Notes: generated by a model from the sequence alone, not told the origin. A stretch of DNA of 64,000 bases from Flavobacterium terrigena (GCF_900108955.1 NZ_FNYA01000004.1:186001-250000); one strand, 5' to 3'; shown: positions 34,727 to 47,511, counted from the stretch's first letter. A program made the numbers and translations.

Positions 34727-35362
34727 ATGGAGTTTAAGGCAAAAATTTATATTAAAGATGAAAGTTTACTTTTTTATAGGAAGTGGGCTTTAACCGAGCA
34801 ACTTTTGTATGGGGGCTGTTTCATTTTCATAATTATATTTTTATTTAATAAAATATTTAAGTTTGAAATTGAAAATAATAATATCATTTATATGAAATTT
34901 TTTGTTTGTTACTTTTTAGCTGCTTGGATATTTTCATTAACATATAGATATTGGGAATTTGAAAGAATTAACGGTAAAATTGAGGGAGAAATTTCTTTTG
35001 AAGAAAAAGGAATTAAAATAAATGAAAATCTATATTTATTTTCAGAAATTAAAAAGCTGGATATAAAATACGGAAATAAATATAAAGATTATACAGGAAA
35101 TCGTAGACTTGGACCATATTATTCACAAGGTTTAAATAATCACATTTCATTTTATCATAATTCGAAATTTATAAAAACGCATTTTCAATTGTATTCTACT
35201 TCACAATATGATGCCATACAAGTTGATTTGTTTCACTATATAATTAAAGAAGTTTTCCCATTCCAAAAGAAAAATTTAGACTTTATTGATAAACAGTTTT
35301 ATAATTATACTTTGTATAAAGAGTTTATTGAAAAAATGAAACAAGAAGGAAAACTTTCTTAA
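34727..35362 (+). CDS. Hypothetical membrane protein (PH-like tail), paralogue-like of upstream gene
   Basis: A 211-residue protein with two membrane segments at about 24-72 (LLYGGCFIFIIIFLF, FFVCYFLAAWIFSLTYRYW). A C-terminal domain follows with FEEKGIKINENLYLFSEIKKLDIKYGN, matching the pattern of the preceding protein. It lies 22 bp downstream in the same orientation. The function is unknown. Confidence 0.55.
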   Translation: MEFKAKIYIKDESLLFYRKWALTEQLLYGGCFIFIIIFLFNKIFKFEIENNNIIYMKFFVCYFLAAWIFSLTYRYWEFERINGKIEGEISFEEKGIKINENLYLFSEIKKLDIKYGNKYKDYTGNRRLGPYYSQGLNNHISFYHNSKFIKTHFQLYSTSQYDAIQVDLFHYIIKEVFPFQKKNLDFIDKQFYNYTLYKEFIEKMKQEGKLS

Positions 35363-35376
35363 CATTACTTTACCAT

Positions 35377-35404
35377 TTGTTCGAAGGAGTATTTCGTAAA
35401 TTTG
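35377..35404 (+). promoter_or_regulatory. Bacteroidetes-type promoter for the alcohol dehydrogenase gene
   Basis: TTG at 35377-35379, then 17 bases, then TAAATTTG at 35397-35404: a full match to TTG-N17/19-TANNTTTG. The ATG lies at 35426. Confidence 0.8.
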
Positions 35405-35425
35405 TGATTCTTAAAACAAATAGTT

Positions 35426-36592
35426 ATGTTAAACTTCGAATTATACAATCCTACCAATTATATTTTTGGTAAAAATCAAGTAGAAAAATTAGCCACGTTA
35501 ATTCCATTTAATGCCAAAGTATTATTGGCTTATGGTGGTGGAAGTATTTTTAAAAACGGCATTCACGCTCAAGTTACGGAACACTTAAAAGGTCATGAAG
35601 TTATAGAATTTAGCGGAATTGAACCTAATCCACGTTTTGAAACCTTAATGAAAGCGGTAGAAATTATTCGTAAAGAAAAAATCACTTTTATTTTAGCTGT
35701 TGGTGGCGGAAGTGTTATTGACGGTGTGAAATTTATTTCTGGAGCCGTAAATTATGAAGGAAATACGGTGGATATTCTTAGAAACAGAATTTTATTCAAA
35801 GATGTTTCCAAAGTAATTCCATTCGGAACGGTTTTAACCTTACCAGCAACAGGTTCTGAAATGAATTCTGGTGCCGTAATCACGATTGATGCCACACACG
35901 AAAAACTAACTTTAGGCGGAAGCGCTTTGTTTCCTCAATTTTCGATTTGTGATCCAACCGTAATTCAATCCTTACCAAAAAGACAAATTCAAAATGGAGT
36001 AGTAGATGCTTTTACGCACGTTTTAGAACAATATTTAACGTATCCACAAGACGCTTTATTACAAGATCGAATTTCGGAAGGGATTTTACAAACGCTAGTA
36101 GAAATTGGTCCGAAAGTTGTCGAAAATCCAACCGATTATAAATTAGCATCTAATTTTATGTGGTGTGCGACAATGGCTTTAAACGGATTAATACAAAAAG
36201 GTGTGGCTTCCGATTGGGCAACGCACATGATTGGTCACGAATTAACCGCTTTATACGAAATTGATCACGCGAGAACATTAGCTATCATTGGTCCAAATTT
36301 ATACCGAGTAATGTTCGAAACCAAAAAAGAAAAATTAGCTCAATTTGGAGAAAGAGTTTTCAATTTAACTGGAGATTCAACAGAAGATATTGCAGAAAAA
36401 GCGATAGAAAAGTTAGTTTCATTTTTAGAAGAAATGGGAATGGAAACGAAACTTTCGCAAGCAACCACAAATTATGATAATACAGCGAGTTTCATCGTAA
36501 ACCGTTTTGAGGAAAGAGGATGGAAAGCTATGGGTGAAAAACAAAACATCACTTTAGATAAAGTTAAAGAAATTGTGGAGTTGAGTTATTAA
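35426..36592 (+). CDS. Iron-containing alcohol dehydrogenase
   Basis: A 388-residue oxidoreductase of the Fe-ADH family, closest in style to YqhD/BDH-type NADPH aldehyde reductases. NAD(P)-binding motifs include LAYGGGSIFKNG and AVGGGSVIDGVKFISGA. Metal ligands are in the DAFTHVLEQYLTYP and HMIGHELTALYEIDHARTLAI regions. Length is normal. It probably reduces aldehydes to alcohols in the cytoplasm. It is preceded by its own promoter and followed by a terminator. Confidence 0.93.
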   Translation: MLNFELYNPTNYIFGKNQVEKLATLIPFNAKVLLAYGGGSIFKNGIHAQVTEHLKGHEVIEFSGIEPNPRFETLMKAVEIIRKEKITFILAVGGGSVIDGVKFISGAVNYEGNTVDILRNRILFKDVSKVIPFGTVLTLPATGSEMNSGAVITIDATHEKLTLGGSALFPQFSICDPTVIQSLPKRQIQNGVVDAFTHVLEQYLTYPQDALLQDRISEGILQTLVEIGPKVVENPTDYKLASNFMWCATMALNGLIQKGVASDWATHMIGHELTALYEIDHARTLAIIGPNLYRVMFETKKEKLAQFGERVFNLTGDSTEDIAEKAIEKLVSFLEEMGMETKLSQATTNYDNTASFIVNRFEERGWKAMGEKQNITLDKVKEIVELSY

Positions 36593-36593
36593 G

Positions 36594-36628
36594 TAAAAAG
36601 GCAAAAGTAAAAAGGCAAAAGTAAAAAG
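36594..36628. repeat. 14-bp tandem repeat (2.5 copies)
   Basis: TAAAAAGGCAAAAG is repeated at 36594-36607 and 36608-36621, with a partial third copy to 36628, immediately after the alcohol dehydrogenase stop. It is a slippage-prone microsatellite in non-coding DNA. Confidence 0.75.
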
Positions 36629-36743
36629 AGAAAATTTTGGGGTCTTCGTTAAAAAAATAAATTTAACTAAAAGTGACTTCGAGAGCCTCAGCCAATGTGT
36701 TCATAAAAATCTTTGTGCCTTCGTGGCAAAATAATAATAAAAG

Positions 36744-36780
36744 AAAAAGCGTCCGGGAACTAAATCTCGTGACGCTTTTT
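36744..36780. terminator. Shared terminator between convergent genes
   Basis: Arms AAAAAGCGTC (36744-36753) and GACGCTTTTT (36771-36780), with an inner CGGGA/TCTCG pairing and T-runs on both strands. It can end transcripts from the plus-strand dehydrogenase and the minus-strand lipoprotein gene. Confidence 0.8.
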
Positions 36781-36803
36781 ACAAACTAAACTAAAACTAC
36801 TAA

Positions 36804-37688
36804 CTATTTTTTAAACTCTAAATTTGTTTTGGTTCTTGGGGCTGCATTTCTCATAATCGGAATAAAGCCTCTTCCTTCAAATTCATAAGTTGTTCCACTA
36901 GCGATGTGGTATAATCTTATTCTACCGTCATTAATAACGGTGATGTTAAATCCTTCATAATCGTTACTATTGTAGTAAAGATTCAATTTTTTTGTATAAT
37001 AATTACCTGAAACATTCTGAATGTTATAGTTTCCAGTATAATCCCAATAAATGTTATTCACATTTCCAATCATATAATCTTGAGAGGAACGAAACGTGTC
37101 GTTACTTCCAATTACAAATTTCAAATAGTTCTCGGCATCAAATGCATTCGGATTTCCGGCTGCACTAGTATATACTTTTTCCCAAGCTACATATTCCTGT
37201 AAGAAATAGTGCATGTTGTCGTAAAACACTCTATCATAATCAAAAGAACTTCTTTGGTATCCAATCAAATAATATGCCGTATTTGTATATGGGTCAACTA
37301 ATTTAATTTCATTTGATGAAACTTGATATACATTTAACTCATAAAATCCATAAATATTGTGATGAACACGAACAGAATTTGGAGTATAGTCATAATATCC
37401 AATATTTACACCGAAACCATTTCCAGTACTTCCAATTCCAACTAAATTATTATTAGCTAATAAATCGCCTCCTAAAAAAGAAACTGTAAAAGCTTTTGAT
37501 AAAAACGGAACATCTCCATTTCCTGTTGTTCTATTATAATCTACATACCATAAATCATATCCTTCCATCAAATCAGGTAAACTAACATGGTTAGGATAAT
37601 CCTGATAATCATTTACTACTACATCAGTTGTACAAGACTGTAAAGTGAAGAGTGAGATAAATGCTACTATAAGTATTTTTGCTTTCAT
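36804..37688 (-). CDS. Hypothetical lipoprotein
   Basis: A 294-residue lipoprotein (lipobox LQSC, Cys 19). The mature protein starts with MEGYDLWYVDYNRTTGNGDVPFLSKAF, as in a widespread but uncharacterised flavobacterial lipoprotein group. It is unusually rich in Tyr and Asn (e.g. NIYWDYTGNYNIQN) and predicted to be beta-rich. It is probably surface or periplasm exposed. There is no known function. Confidence 0.65.
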   Translation of the reverse strand: MKAKILIVAFISLFTLQSCTTDVVVNDYQDYPNHVSLPDLMEGYDLWYVDYNRTTGNGDVPFLSKAFTVSFLGGDLLANNNLVGIGSTGNGFGVNIGYYDYTPNSVRVHHNIYGFYELNVYQVSSNEIKLVDPYTNTAYYLIGYQRSSFDYDRVFYDNMHYFLQEYVAWEKVYTSAAGNPNAFDAENYLKFVIGSNDTFRSSQDYMIGNVNNIYWDYTGNYNIQNVSGNYYTKKLNLYYNSNDYEGFNITVINDGRIRLYHIASGTTYEFEGRGFIPIMRNAAPRTKTNLEFKK

Positions 37689-37877
37689 AATTTTAAGTTT
37701 TAAGGTTATTAACTACATTCCAATTGCCGTGCCAAAAAACTGCTATTCACAAATCATTAACAAGTTTGTTTTGTTTTTTATTCTTGATTTTAATATTAAA
37801 TACTTAGAAATCAAGCGATTATAATATTAAGAAAATTAGCATTAATTTTTGAACTTGCACTTGTAATTGAAAAAGTG

Positions 37878-37885
37878 TATTTTTG
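37878..37885 (+). promoter_or_regulatory. -7 promoter element for gpsA
   Basis: TATTTTTG matches TANNTTTG and lies 19 bp before the ATG at 37905. A TTG lies 20 bases upstream, slightly longer than the usual 17-19. Confidence 0.5.
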
Positions 37886-37904
37886 AGGTTCATTATTTTT
37901 GAAT

Positions 37905-38900
37905 ATGGAAAACAATAAAAAATTTGCAGTTATAGGAGGCGGAAGTTGGGCAACAGCTATCGCGAAAATGTTATGTGAAAACCAACAGAAAATTGCTTGG
38001 TATATGCGTAGTACCTATGCTTTAGAACATTTAAAACACCAAAAACACAACCCTAATTATTTGAGTTCTGTGGCTTTTGATATTAATAAATTACAGTTAA
38101 CAAACGATATTAATGAAGCTATAAAATTTGCAGATATTGTTATTTTTGCTATTCCATCTGCGTTTTTAAGTGCCGAATTAGAAAAAATGACCGAGTCTTT
38201 AGAGGGTAAAATCGTTTTTTCAGCAATCAAAGGAATTGTGCCAGAAACAAGTTTAATTGTTGGCGAGCATTTTCATACACAATTTAATATTCCATACGAA
38301 AATATCGGAGTAATTACTGGACCTTGTCACGCAGAAGAAGTCGCACTAGAACGTTTATCATATTTAACAATTGCTTGTTCAGATGAAGAAAAAGCTAAAT
38401 ATGTAGCTCAAAATGTTTCTTCGTACTACATAAAAGCTAAAACGTCTGACGATATTGTTGGAACTGAATATGCAGCAGTTTTAAAGAATATTTATTCTAT
38501 CGCAGCTGGTATTGCACACGGTTTGGGTTATGGAGATAACTTTCAAGCGGTTTTGATGAGTAACGCCATTCGCGAAATGAAAAAATTCATTAAAAAAGTA
38601 CATAAAATGAAACGTAATATTAACGATTCGGCTTATTTGGGCGATTTGTTAGTAACTGGATATTCGGTATTTTCTAGAAACAGAATGTTTGGAAATATGA
38701 TAGGGAAGGGTTACACTGTAAAATCAGCTCAAATGGAAATGAGTATGGTTGCAGAAGGCTATTACGCTGTAAAAAGTGCTTACAATCTAAATTTAGAATA
38801 CAAAGCGAAAACGCCTATTATTAATGCGGTTTATCAAATTTTATACGAAGGAAAAGATGCAAAATCTGTGTTTAATAAATTAACGGAGAAGTTGGATTAA
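37905..38900 (+). CDS. gpsA: NAD(P)H-dependent glycerol-3-phosphate dehydrogenase
   Basis: A 331-residue enzyme making sn-glycerol 3-phosphate for phospholipid synthesis. ATG at 37905 is preferred over TTG at 37899. Dinucleotide-binding IGGGSWATAIAKM lies at about 8-20. Other motifs: FAIPSAFL, SAIKGIVPETSL, ITGPCHAEEVA, and the catalytic-Lys region TEYAAVLKNIYSIAAGIAHGLGYGDN. A small exported DUF6624-like gene lies 8 bp downstream. Confidence 0.96.
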   Translation: MENNKKFAVIGGGSWATAIAKMLCENQQKIAWYMRSTYALEHLKHQKHNPNYLSSVAFDINKLQLTNDINEAIKFADIVIFAIPSAFLSAELEKMTESLEGKIVFSAIKGIVPETSLIVGEHFHTQFNIPYENIGVITGPCHAEEVALERLSYLTIACSDEEKAKYVAQNVSSYYIKAKTSDDIVGTEYAAVLKNIYSIAAGIAHGLGYGDNFQAVLMSNAIREMKKFIKKVHKMKRNINDSAYLGDLLVTGYSVFSRNRMFGNMIGKGYTVKSAQMEMSMVAEGYYAVKSAYNLNLEYKAKTPIINAVYQILYEGKDAKSVFNKLTEKLD

Positions 38901-38908
38901 TAAATATT

Positions 38909-39784
38909 ATGAAATCATTTTTTTGCAGTTTAATTGTTTTTTTGACAATTTCTACACTATGTTTTAGTCAAACAAAATATGATAACTTTGATAGTTTAAT
39001 TCATAATGCAGATAGTTTGAGATTATCTGAAAATTATAAGGTAGCATATAAAGAATATGTAAAAGCTTTAAATGTTTTGACACCAAAATCAAGCACTGAA
39101 TTTTTTAATGTAGCTTTTTGTGCATTAAAAAATAATAATTCGAAATTAGCTAAAAAGTGGATTGAAAAAGGTGTCTCAGAAGGTGGTGCTCAGTTGGATT
39201 ATCTTAAAAATTTTGAAGGTTTCTCTGAAATTCAAAATGAATCATTTTATATTGAAATTATCAATAAATACGATGCTTTACGTCAGCAATATTTTTCTAA
39301 AATTAAAAATATTGATATTTATTTAGAAATAGAAGAATTAGTTCAAAGAGATCAATTTGTTAGAAAATTAAATGATTATATAATCTTAAGGTCAGATAAT
39401 GATATAAAAATTGCTTCGGAAGGATATAAAAAAGCTATAGAGAGTAATGATTCGATATTAATTGCAAAATATAAATTATTACTTTTTCCGCAACCCAAAA
39501 AAGAACATGAAATTGTATTTGATGAGTTAACTCAAAAAATTGATTCATTAAATATTGAAAGATTGATTGAAATAACAAAAGTTCATGGTTGGCAAGAGCG
39601 TGCTTGGCTTATATTATGGCATCAAAGAGGTAATCATGACGAAGATAATTATGTGTGGAATTATTTCAGACCATTGATTAATAAAGAAATTGAAGAAGGT
39701 AAAATAAGCAGAACTTTTTGGAAACCATTTGATGAGTTTAAAAAAATGTTAAAAAATTCAAGAGTAATTCAAGCTCAAAACTAA
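38909..39784 (+). CDS. Exported protein related to DUF6624 family
   Basis: A 291-residue protein with a signal peptide (1-20, …LCFSQ). The N-terminal half has TPR-like helices (LSENYKVAYKEYVKALNVL and FNVAFCALKNNNSKLAKKWIEKG). The C-terminal part has HGWQERAWLILWHQRGNHDEDNYVWNYFRPLINKEI, which parallels the GWLG..GS..N..LFLVIQHAD region of the DUF6624 protein at 22584-23561 but is diverged. It is probably co-transcribed with gpsA. Function unknown. Confidence 0.6.
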   Translation: MKSFFCSLIVFLTISTLCFSQTKYDNFDSLIHNADSLRLSENYKVAYKEYVKALNVLTPKSSTEFFNVAFCALKNNNSKLAKKWIEKGVSEGGAQLDYLKNFEGFSEIQNESFYIEIINKYDALRQQYFSKIKNIDIYLEIEELVQRDQFVRKLNDYIILRSDNDIKIASEGYKKAIESNDSILIAKYKLLLFPQPKKEHEIVFDELTQKIDSLNIERLIEITKVHGWQERAWLILWHQRGNHDEDNYVWNYFRPLINKEIEEGKISRTFWKPFDEFKKMLKNSRVIQAQN

Positions 39785-39807
39785 AAATTAAAAACTCTCA
39801 ACTATAA

Positions 39808-42249
39808 ATGCACTTCATCAACGTCATTCTTCCTTTAAATCTTGATAAAACGTTTACGTATTCCGTAAATGTGGAAGAATACAAGTTTTTGCAACCTGGA
39901 ATGCGAGTTACGGTTCCTTTCGGAAAAACAAAAGTGTACACGGCTTTAGTTGTTGATAAACACACCAATCCACCAGAATTATACGAAGCCAAAGAAATCA
40001 GTCAAATTATTGATGAGGTTCCTATTGTAAATGAAATTCAACTGAAACATTGGAGTTGGATTGCATCGTATTATATGTGTTCGATTGGAGAAGTTTTTAA
40101 ATCGGCTTTGCCTTCTGGATTGATTTTGGAAAGTGAAACCATCATTTCCTCTTCGCATACAGAATCGGATAAAACGTTGGCGACAGATGAAGAATTCTTA
40201 GTTTTAGAAGCATTAGAGAATAAATCTTCGATTACGATTTCTGAAATTTCTCAGATTTTAAATAAGAAAAATGTAATCCCAATTATTCAAAATTTGTTAG
40301 CCAAAGGTTTGCTAACGATGCAAGAAGAAGTTCAGGAAAATTACAAACCCAAATTGGTAAAATACATCAAACTTCAAGATGAATTTTTACAACCAGAACA
40401 ACTTCAAGAATTATTAGAGATTTTAGGAAAAGCAAAAAAGCAAAAAGAAATTGTTTTGTCCTATTTTCAATTGCAAGCGACAGAAAAAAAGCCAATCACA
40501 TCCAAATTATTAATCGAAACTTCTGGAGTTAGCGCTGCGGTTATTAAATCGTTAGTCGACAAACAAATTTTCGAAGAATATTATATCAATACTGATCGAG
40601 TTTCCTTCGAAAAAGAAGATGATTATGAAATTCAATTAAGTGAATCTCAAACGATAGTTTTAGAAAGTATTAAAGAGAAATTCACTCAGTTTGATGTCAA
40701 TTTATTACACGGCGTTACCGCTTCTGGAAAAACGGAAGTCTATATTAAACTCATCGAAGAATTTATAGAACAAGATAAACAAGTGTTGTTTTTGTTGCCA
40801 GAAATTGCTTTAACAACACAATTAGTACAACGTTTATCGGCATATTTCGGAAATCAAATTGCGGTTTTCCATTCGAAATACAATTCAAACGAACGTGTTG
40901 AGGTGTACAATCACGTATTACAAAACTCCGACAAAGCAAAAGTAGTTTTAGGTGTTCGAAGCGCCTTGTTTTTACCATTTTCTAACTTAGGTTTAATTGT
41001 GGTAGATGAAGAACACGAAGCGACTTACAAACAACAAGATCCAGCGCCACGTTATCATGCCAGAGATGCGGCAATTGTTCTGGCAAAGTTTCATAATGCA
41101 AAAGTGTTATTAGGAAGTGCAACGCCAAGTTTAGAATCTTATCACAACGCAAAAACCAATAAATATGGCTTAATTGAGTTGTTTACACGATTTAATAATG
41201 TGGTTTTACCCGAAATTCATCTGATTGACTTAAAAGATAAATATTTTCGTAAGCGAATGGATGGTCATTTTTCCGATGAATTATTGGAAAGAATGCACGA
41301 AACTTTAGCGAATAATGAACAAATTATGTTGTTTCAAAATCGTAGAGGTTATTCGCCGTATATTGAATGTGCGACTTGCGGACACGTGCCTCAATGTCCA
41401 AGTTGCGATGTAAGTTTGACGTATTACAAATACAAAAATCATTTAAAATGTCATTATTGCGGACATAGCATGGCAAAACCAACACATTGTCACGCTTGTA
41501 ATTCTTTAGATATTTCTGCAAAAGGTTTTGGTACGGAACAAGTCGAATTGGAATTGATAAAATTATTTCCAAACAAGCGAATTGCCAGAATGGATCAAGA
41601 TACTACACGAGGAAAATTTGCTTTCGAGAAAATGATTGATGCGTTTAAAAATCAGGAAATTGATATTTTAGTCGGAACTCAAATGCTAGCTAAAGGGTTA
41701 GATTTTGAAAACGTAACTTTAGTTGGAATTTTAAATGCAGATAATTTATTAAATCAACCATATTATAGAGCTTACGAACGTGCGTATCAAATGATGGTAC
41801 AAGTTGCGGGTCGTTCTGGAAGAAAAGCGAAAAAAGGAAGTGTAGTTATTCAAACTTACAACCCAATGCACAATACGATTCAGCAAGTGGTGAATAATAA
41901 CTATTTAGGGATGTTTAACGAACAATTATACGAAAGACGTAATTTTCAGTATCCGCCGTATTTCCGTTTGTTACAAATTCGATTAAAACACAGAGATTAC
42001 GAAAAACTTCGTGAAGGTTCCACTTGGTTGTATAATGTTTTGAAACAAGCGATTCAGGTTCCAATTTTAGGTCCGGAAGAACCTGCGATAAATCGAATCA
42101 GAAATGAATACATTAGAACAATTCTTATCAAAATACCGAATAACACGAATTTAATACAAACAAAAAAACTTATCAAAAAAGTATTGATAAGTTTTGAGGC
42201 GACTTCGCAGTATCGTTCTATTAAAACTACAATTAATGTAGATTATTAA
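39808..42249 (+). CDS. priA: Primosomal protein N' (replication restart helicase PriA)
   Basis: An 813-residue 3'-5' helicase that reloads the replisome at stalled forks. The N-terminal 3'-DNA-binding domain begins FINVILPLNLDKTFTYSV. The helicase core has Walker A GVTASGKTEVY (near 305), DEEHEATYKQQDP, and SATPSLESYHNA. Zinc-binding cysteines are in CATCGHVPQCPSCD, CHYCGH and CHACNS. The C-terminal half has QMLAKGLDFENVTLVGILNAD and QVAGRSGR. Complete and normal in length. It overlaps the convergent response regulator by 4 bp. Confidence 0.97.
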   Translation: MHFINVILPLNLDKTFTYSVNVEEYKFLQPGMRVTVPFGKTKVYTALVVDKHTNPPELYEAKEISQIIDEVPIVNEIQLKHWSWIASYYMCSIGEVFKSALPSGLILESETIISSSHTESDKTLATDEEFLVLEALENKSSITISEISQILNKKNVIPIIQNLLAKGLLTMQEEVQENYKPKLVKYIKLQDEFLQPEQLQELLEILGKAKKQKEIVLSYFQLQATEKKPITSKLLIETSGVSAAVIKSLVDKQIFEEYYINTDRVSFEKEDDYEIQLSESQTIVLESIKEKFTQFDVNLLHGVTASGKTEVYIKLIEEFIEQDKQVLFLLPEIALTTQLVQRLSAYFGNQIAVFHSKYNSNERVEVYNHVLQNSDKAKVVLGVRSALFLPFSNLGLIVVDEEHEATYKQQDPAPRYHARDAAIVLAKFHNAKVLLGSATPSLESYHNAKTNKYGLIELFTRFNNVVLPEIHLIDLKDKYFRKRMDGHFSDELLERMHETLANNEQIMLFQNRRGYSPYIECATCGHVPQCPSCDVSLTYYKYKNHLKCHYCGHSMAKPTHCHACNSLDISAKGFGTEQVELELIKLFPNKRIARMDQDTTRGKFAFEKMIDAFKNQEIDILVGTQMLAKGLDFENVTLVGILNADNLLNQPYYRAYERAYQMMVQVAGRSGRKAKKGSVVIQTYNPMHNTIQQVVNNNYLGMFNEQLYERRNFQYPPYFRLLQIRLKHRDYEKLREGSTWLYNVLKQAIQVPILGPEEPAINRIRNEYIRTILIKIPNNTNLIQTKKLIKKVLISFEATSQYRSIKTTINVDY

Positions 42250-42944
42250 TAACTTTCTAAAATTGTAATAATTTCTTCTTTTTTGTTTCTACTTAACGGA
42301 ATTTTTTCTCCGTCAATTTCAACTTGTTTACTGTTAAAACGTTCCACTTTATCTAAATTGATAATGTATGATTTATGAATTCTTAAGAAATTATCTTTTG
42401 GAAGTTCCGTTTCGAACGCTTTCATTGTAGATAACACTAAATGAGTGTCTTCGTAAGTCACCACTTTAATATAATCACCAAAAGCTTCAACCCATTTGAT
42501 ATGAGAAGTATATACTTTAATCTTTTTAAGATTACTTTTGATAATTAAATGTGGACCGTGATCATCGTGAATTTGATCGTGTTTTAGTTGATGCATCTCC
42601 AATGCTTTCTTTACAGAAATTAAGAAACGTTCTTTCTTAATAGGTTTTTGTAAAAAATCTAAAGCGGAATATTCAAATGCTTTTACAGCATAATCTGCTT
42701 TAGAAGTAATGAAAACAATTAGAGGTTTTATTTTTAATCCATCAAGTAAATCAAAACCAGTGATATGTGGCATTTCAATATCTAAAAAGATTAGATCAAC
42801 ATGGTTATTTGTGATATAACTTTTAGCTTCTAATGCATTAGAAAAATCTCCTCCTAATCTTAAATTAGTATGTTCGGAAATTAATTTTGCAATAGTTATA
42901 CGTTGAATTGAACTGTCATCAACAACAATAGTATTTAACTTCAT
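42246..42944 (-). CDS. LytTR-family two-component response regulator
   Basis: A 232-residue regulator. The receiver domain (1-118) has acidic DD at 9-10, phosphorylation site Asp55 in LIFLDIEMP, and conserved Thr and Lys in VFITSKADY...FLQKPIKKE. The C-terminal LytTR DNA-binding domain spans about 135-232 (KVYTSHIKWVEAFGDYIKV, FLRIHKSYIINLDKVERFN). No histidine kinase gene is adjacent, so its sensor is encoded elsewhere. Confidence 0.93.
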   Translation of the reverse strand: MKLNTIVVDDSSIQRITIAKLISEHTNLRLGGDFSNALEAKSYITNNHVDLIFLDIEMPHITGFDLLDGLKIKPLIVFITSKADYAVKAFEYSALDFLQKPIKKERFLISVKKALEMHQLKHDQIHDDHGPHLIIKSNLKKIKVYTSHIKWVEAFGDYIKVVTYEDTHLVLSTMKAFETELPKDNFLRIHKSYIINLDKVERFNSKQVEIDGEKIPLSRNKKEEIITILESY

Positions 42945-43066
42945 AGGCTGTAGGGATTAATTAAGTGATAAGATTCTATCATTTAATTTTAATTAACAGG
43001 ATAAAAATAAGAAAAATATTGAGAATAAACTAATATTATGTTAAAAAAAAATACTTATTATAGGAT

Positions 43067-43096
43067 TTGTAAATTAAATATAATTGTATATCTTTG
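43067..43096 (+). promoter_or_regulatory. Promoter of the rpsF operon
   Basis: TTG at 43067-43069, 19 bases, then TATCTTTG at 43089-43096: a full Bacteroidetes promoter match. The ATG of rpsF at 43122 follows by 25 bp, which fixes that start against the longer frame at 43038. Confidence 0.85.
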
Positions 43097-43121
43097 CACC
43101 CAATTTAAAAAATACGTACAA

Positions 43122-43463
43122 ATGAAAAATTACGAAACTGTTTTCATTTTGAATCCCGTTTTATCTGATGTTCAGGTAAAGGAAACAGTAAGCAAATTTG
43201 AAGATTTTCTTACTTCTAAGGGTGCCAAAATGGTATCAAAAGAGGATTGGGGCTTAAAAAAATTAGCCTATGAAATCCAACACAAAAAAAGTGGTTTTTA
43301 CCATTTATTTGAGTATCAAGCTCCAGCTGAATTAATCATTTCTTTAGAAACTGAATTCAGAAGAGACGAGAGAATCATGAGATTCTTAACTGTTTCTTTA
43401 GACAAACATGCTATTTCTTGGGCGGAAAGAAGAAGAGAAAAATTAAAAACTAAAGGTAACTAA
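43122..43463 (+). CDS. rpsF: 30S ribosomal protein S6
   Basis: A 113-residue S6 protein from ATG at 43122 ([15 protein letters not shown]); the upstream frame begins inside the promoter. It has the typical [23 protein letters not shown] and [19 protein letters not shown]. It binds 16S rRNA with S18. It heads the rpsF-rpsR-rplI operon and is separated from rpsR by 2 bp. Confidence 0.97.
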   Translation: MKNYETVFILNPVLSDVQVKETVSKFEDFLTSKGAKMVSKEDWGLKKLAYEIQHKKSGFYHLFEYQAPAELIISLETEFRRDERIMRFLTVSLDKHAISWAERRREKLKTKGN

Positions 43464-43465
43464 TC

Positions 43466-43753
43466 ATGTCGATAGCTAACAACGGTAAGAAAGAAGGAGA
43501 TATCAGATATCTTACTCCTTTAAACATTGATACTAACAAACAAAAAAAATATTGTCGTTTCAAAAAATCTGGTATCAAGTATATCGATTATAAAGATGGT
43601 GACTTTTTATTAAAGTTTGTAAACGAACAAGGTAAAATTTTACCAAGACGTTTAACTGGTACTTCATTAAAATTCCAAAGAAAAGTTTCTGTTGCTGTGA
43701 AAAGAGCACGTCACTTAGCTTTAATGCCTTACGTGGCGGATTTATTAAAATAA
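43466..43753 (+). CDS. rpsR: 30S ribosomal protein S18
   Basis: A 95-residue protein with the S18 core [52 protein letters not shown]. It forms a heterodimer with S6. It sits in the standard S6-S18-L9 order, 61 bp before rplI. Confidence 0.97.
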   Translation: MSIANNGKKEGDIRYLTPLNIDTNKQKKYCRFKKSGIKYIDYKDGDFLLKFVNEQGKILPRRLTGTSLKFQRKVSVAVKRARHLALMPYVADLLK

Positions 43754-43814
43754 TATTAATCATTTGTTGGTTTCCTTATAACGGAACCTAACTTATATAA
43801 AAAAGGACAACAAA

Positions 43815-44258
43815 ATGGAACTAATTTTAAAACAAGACGTTCAAAATTTAGGTTTTAAAGATGATGTAGTAACTGTAAAAAACGGATACGGTCGTAACTT
43901 TTTAATTCCTCAAGGAGCTGCTATTTTAGCTACTTCTTCTGCTAAAAAAGTATTAGCTGAAAATTTAAAACAAAAAGCTCATAAAGAAGCTAAAGTTGTA
44001 GCAGACGCGAAAGCAACTGCTGAAGCTATCAAAGCTTTAGAGATAAAAATTACTGCAAAAGCAGGTGGTGAAAAATTATTCGGATCAATTTCTAATGCAG
44101 ATATCGCGCAAGCTTTAGAAGCAAACGGACAATCAATCGACAGAAAATTTATTACTTCTGGTATTGTTAAAAGAACTGGAAAATACAATGCTACTATCCG
44201 TTTACACAGAGAAGTAATCATTGAATTACCTTATGAAATTGTTGCTGAAAAAGCATAA
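43815..44258 (+). CDS. rplI: 50S ribosomal protein L9
   Basis: A 147-residue protein with the conserved N-terminal domain MELILKQDVQNLGFKDDVVTVKNGYGRNFLIPQG and the C-terminal KLFGSISNADIAQAL, separated by the long central helix. It binds 23S rRNA domain V. The operon ends at the terminator at 44281-44309. Confidence 0.97.
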   Translation: MELILKQDVQNLGFKDDVVTVKNGYGRNFLIPQGAAILATSSAKKVLAENLKQKAHKEAKVVADAKATAEAIKALEIKITAKAGGEKLFGSISNADIAQALEANGQSIDRKFITSGIVKRTGKYNATIRLHREVIIELPYEIVAEKA

Positions 44259-44280
44259 TTTTATTTAAAATATTTCTTTA

Positions 44281-44309
44281 AAAAGCGTTGCAATTGCAAC
44301 GCTTTTTTT
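44281..44309 (+). terminator. Intrinsic terminator of the rpsF-rpsR-rplI operon
   Basis: A perfect palindrome, arms 44281-44293 and 44294-44306 (core GCGTTGCAATTGCAACGC), followed by a T-run to 44309. Confidence 0.92.
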
Positions 44310-44368
44310 ATTTTTACGAAACCTTAAGTTTTTAAAAATAAAATGCATTTAAAATAGTTTTGCAGAAT

Positions 44369-47510
<3,142 letters not shown>

Positions 47511-47511
<1 letters not shown>

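Noticed and set aside
43038..43121. Longer N-terminus of ribosomal protein S6
   Set aside because: The promoter TTG-N19-TATCTTTG lies inside this stretch, and S6 proteins begin at the KNYETVF start (43122).
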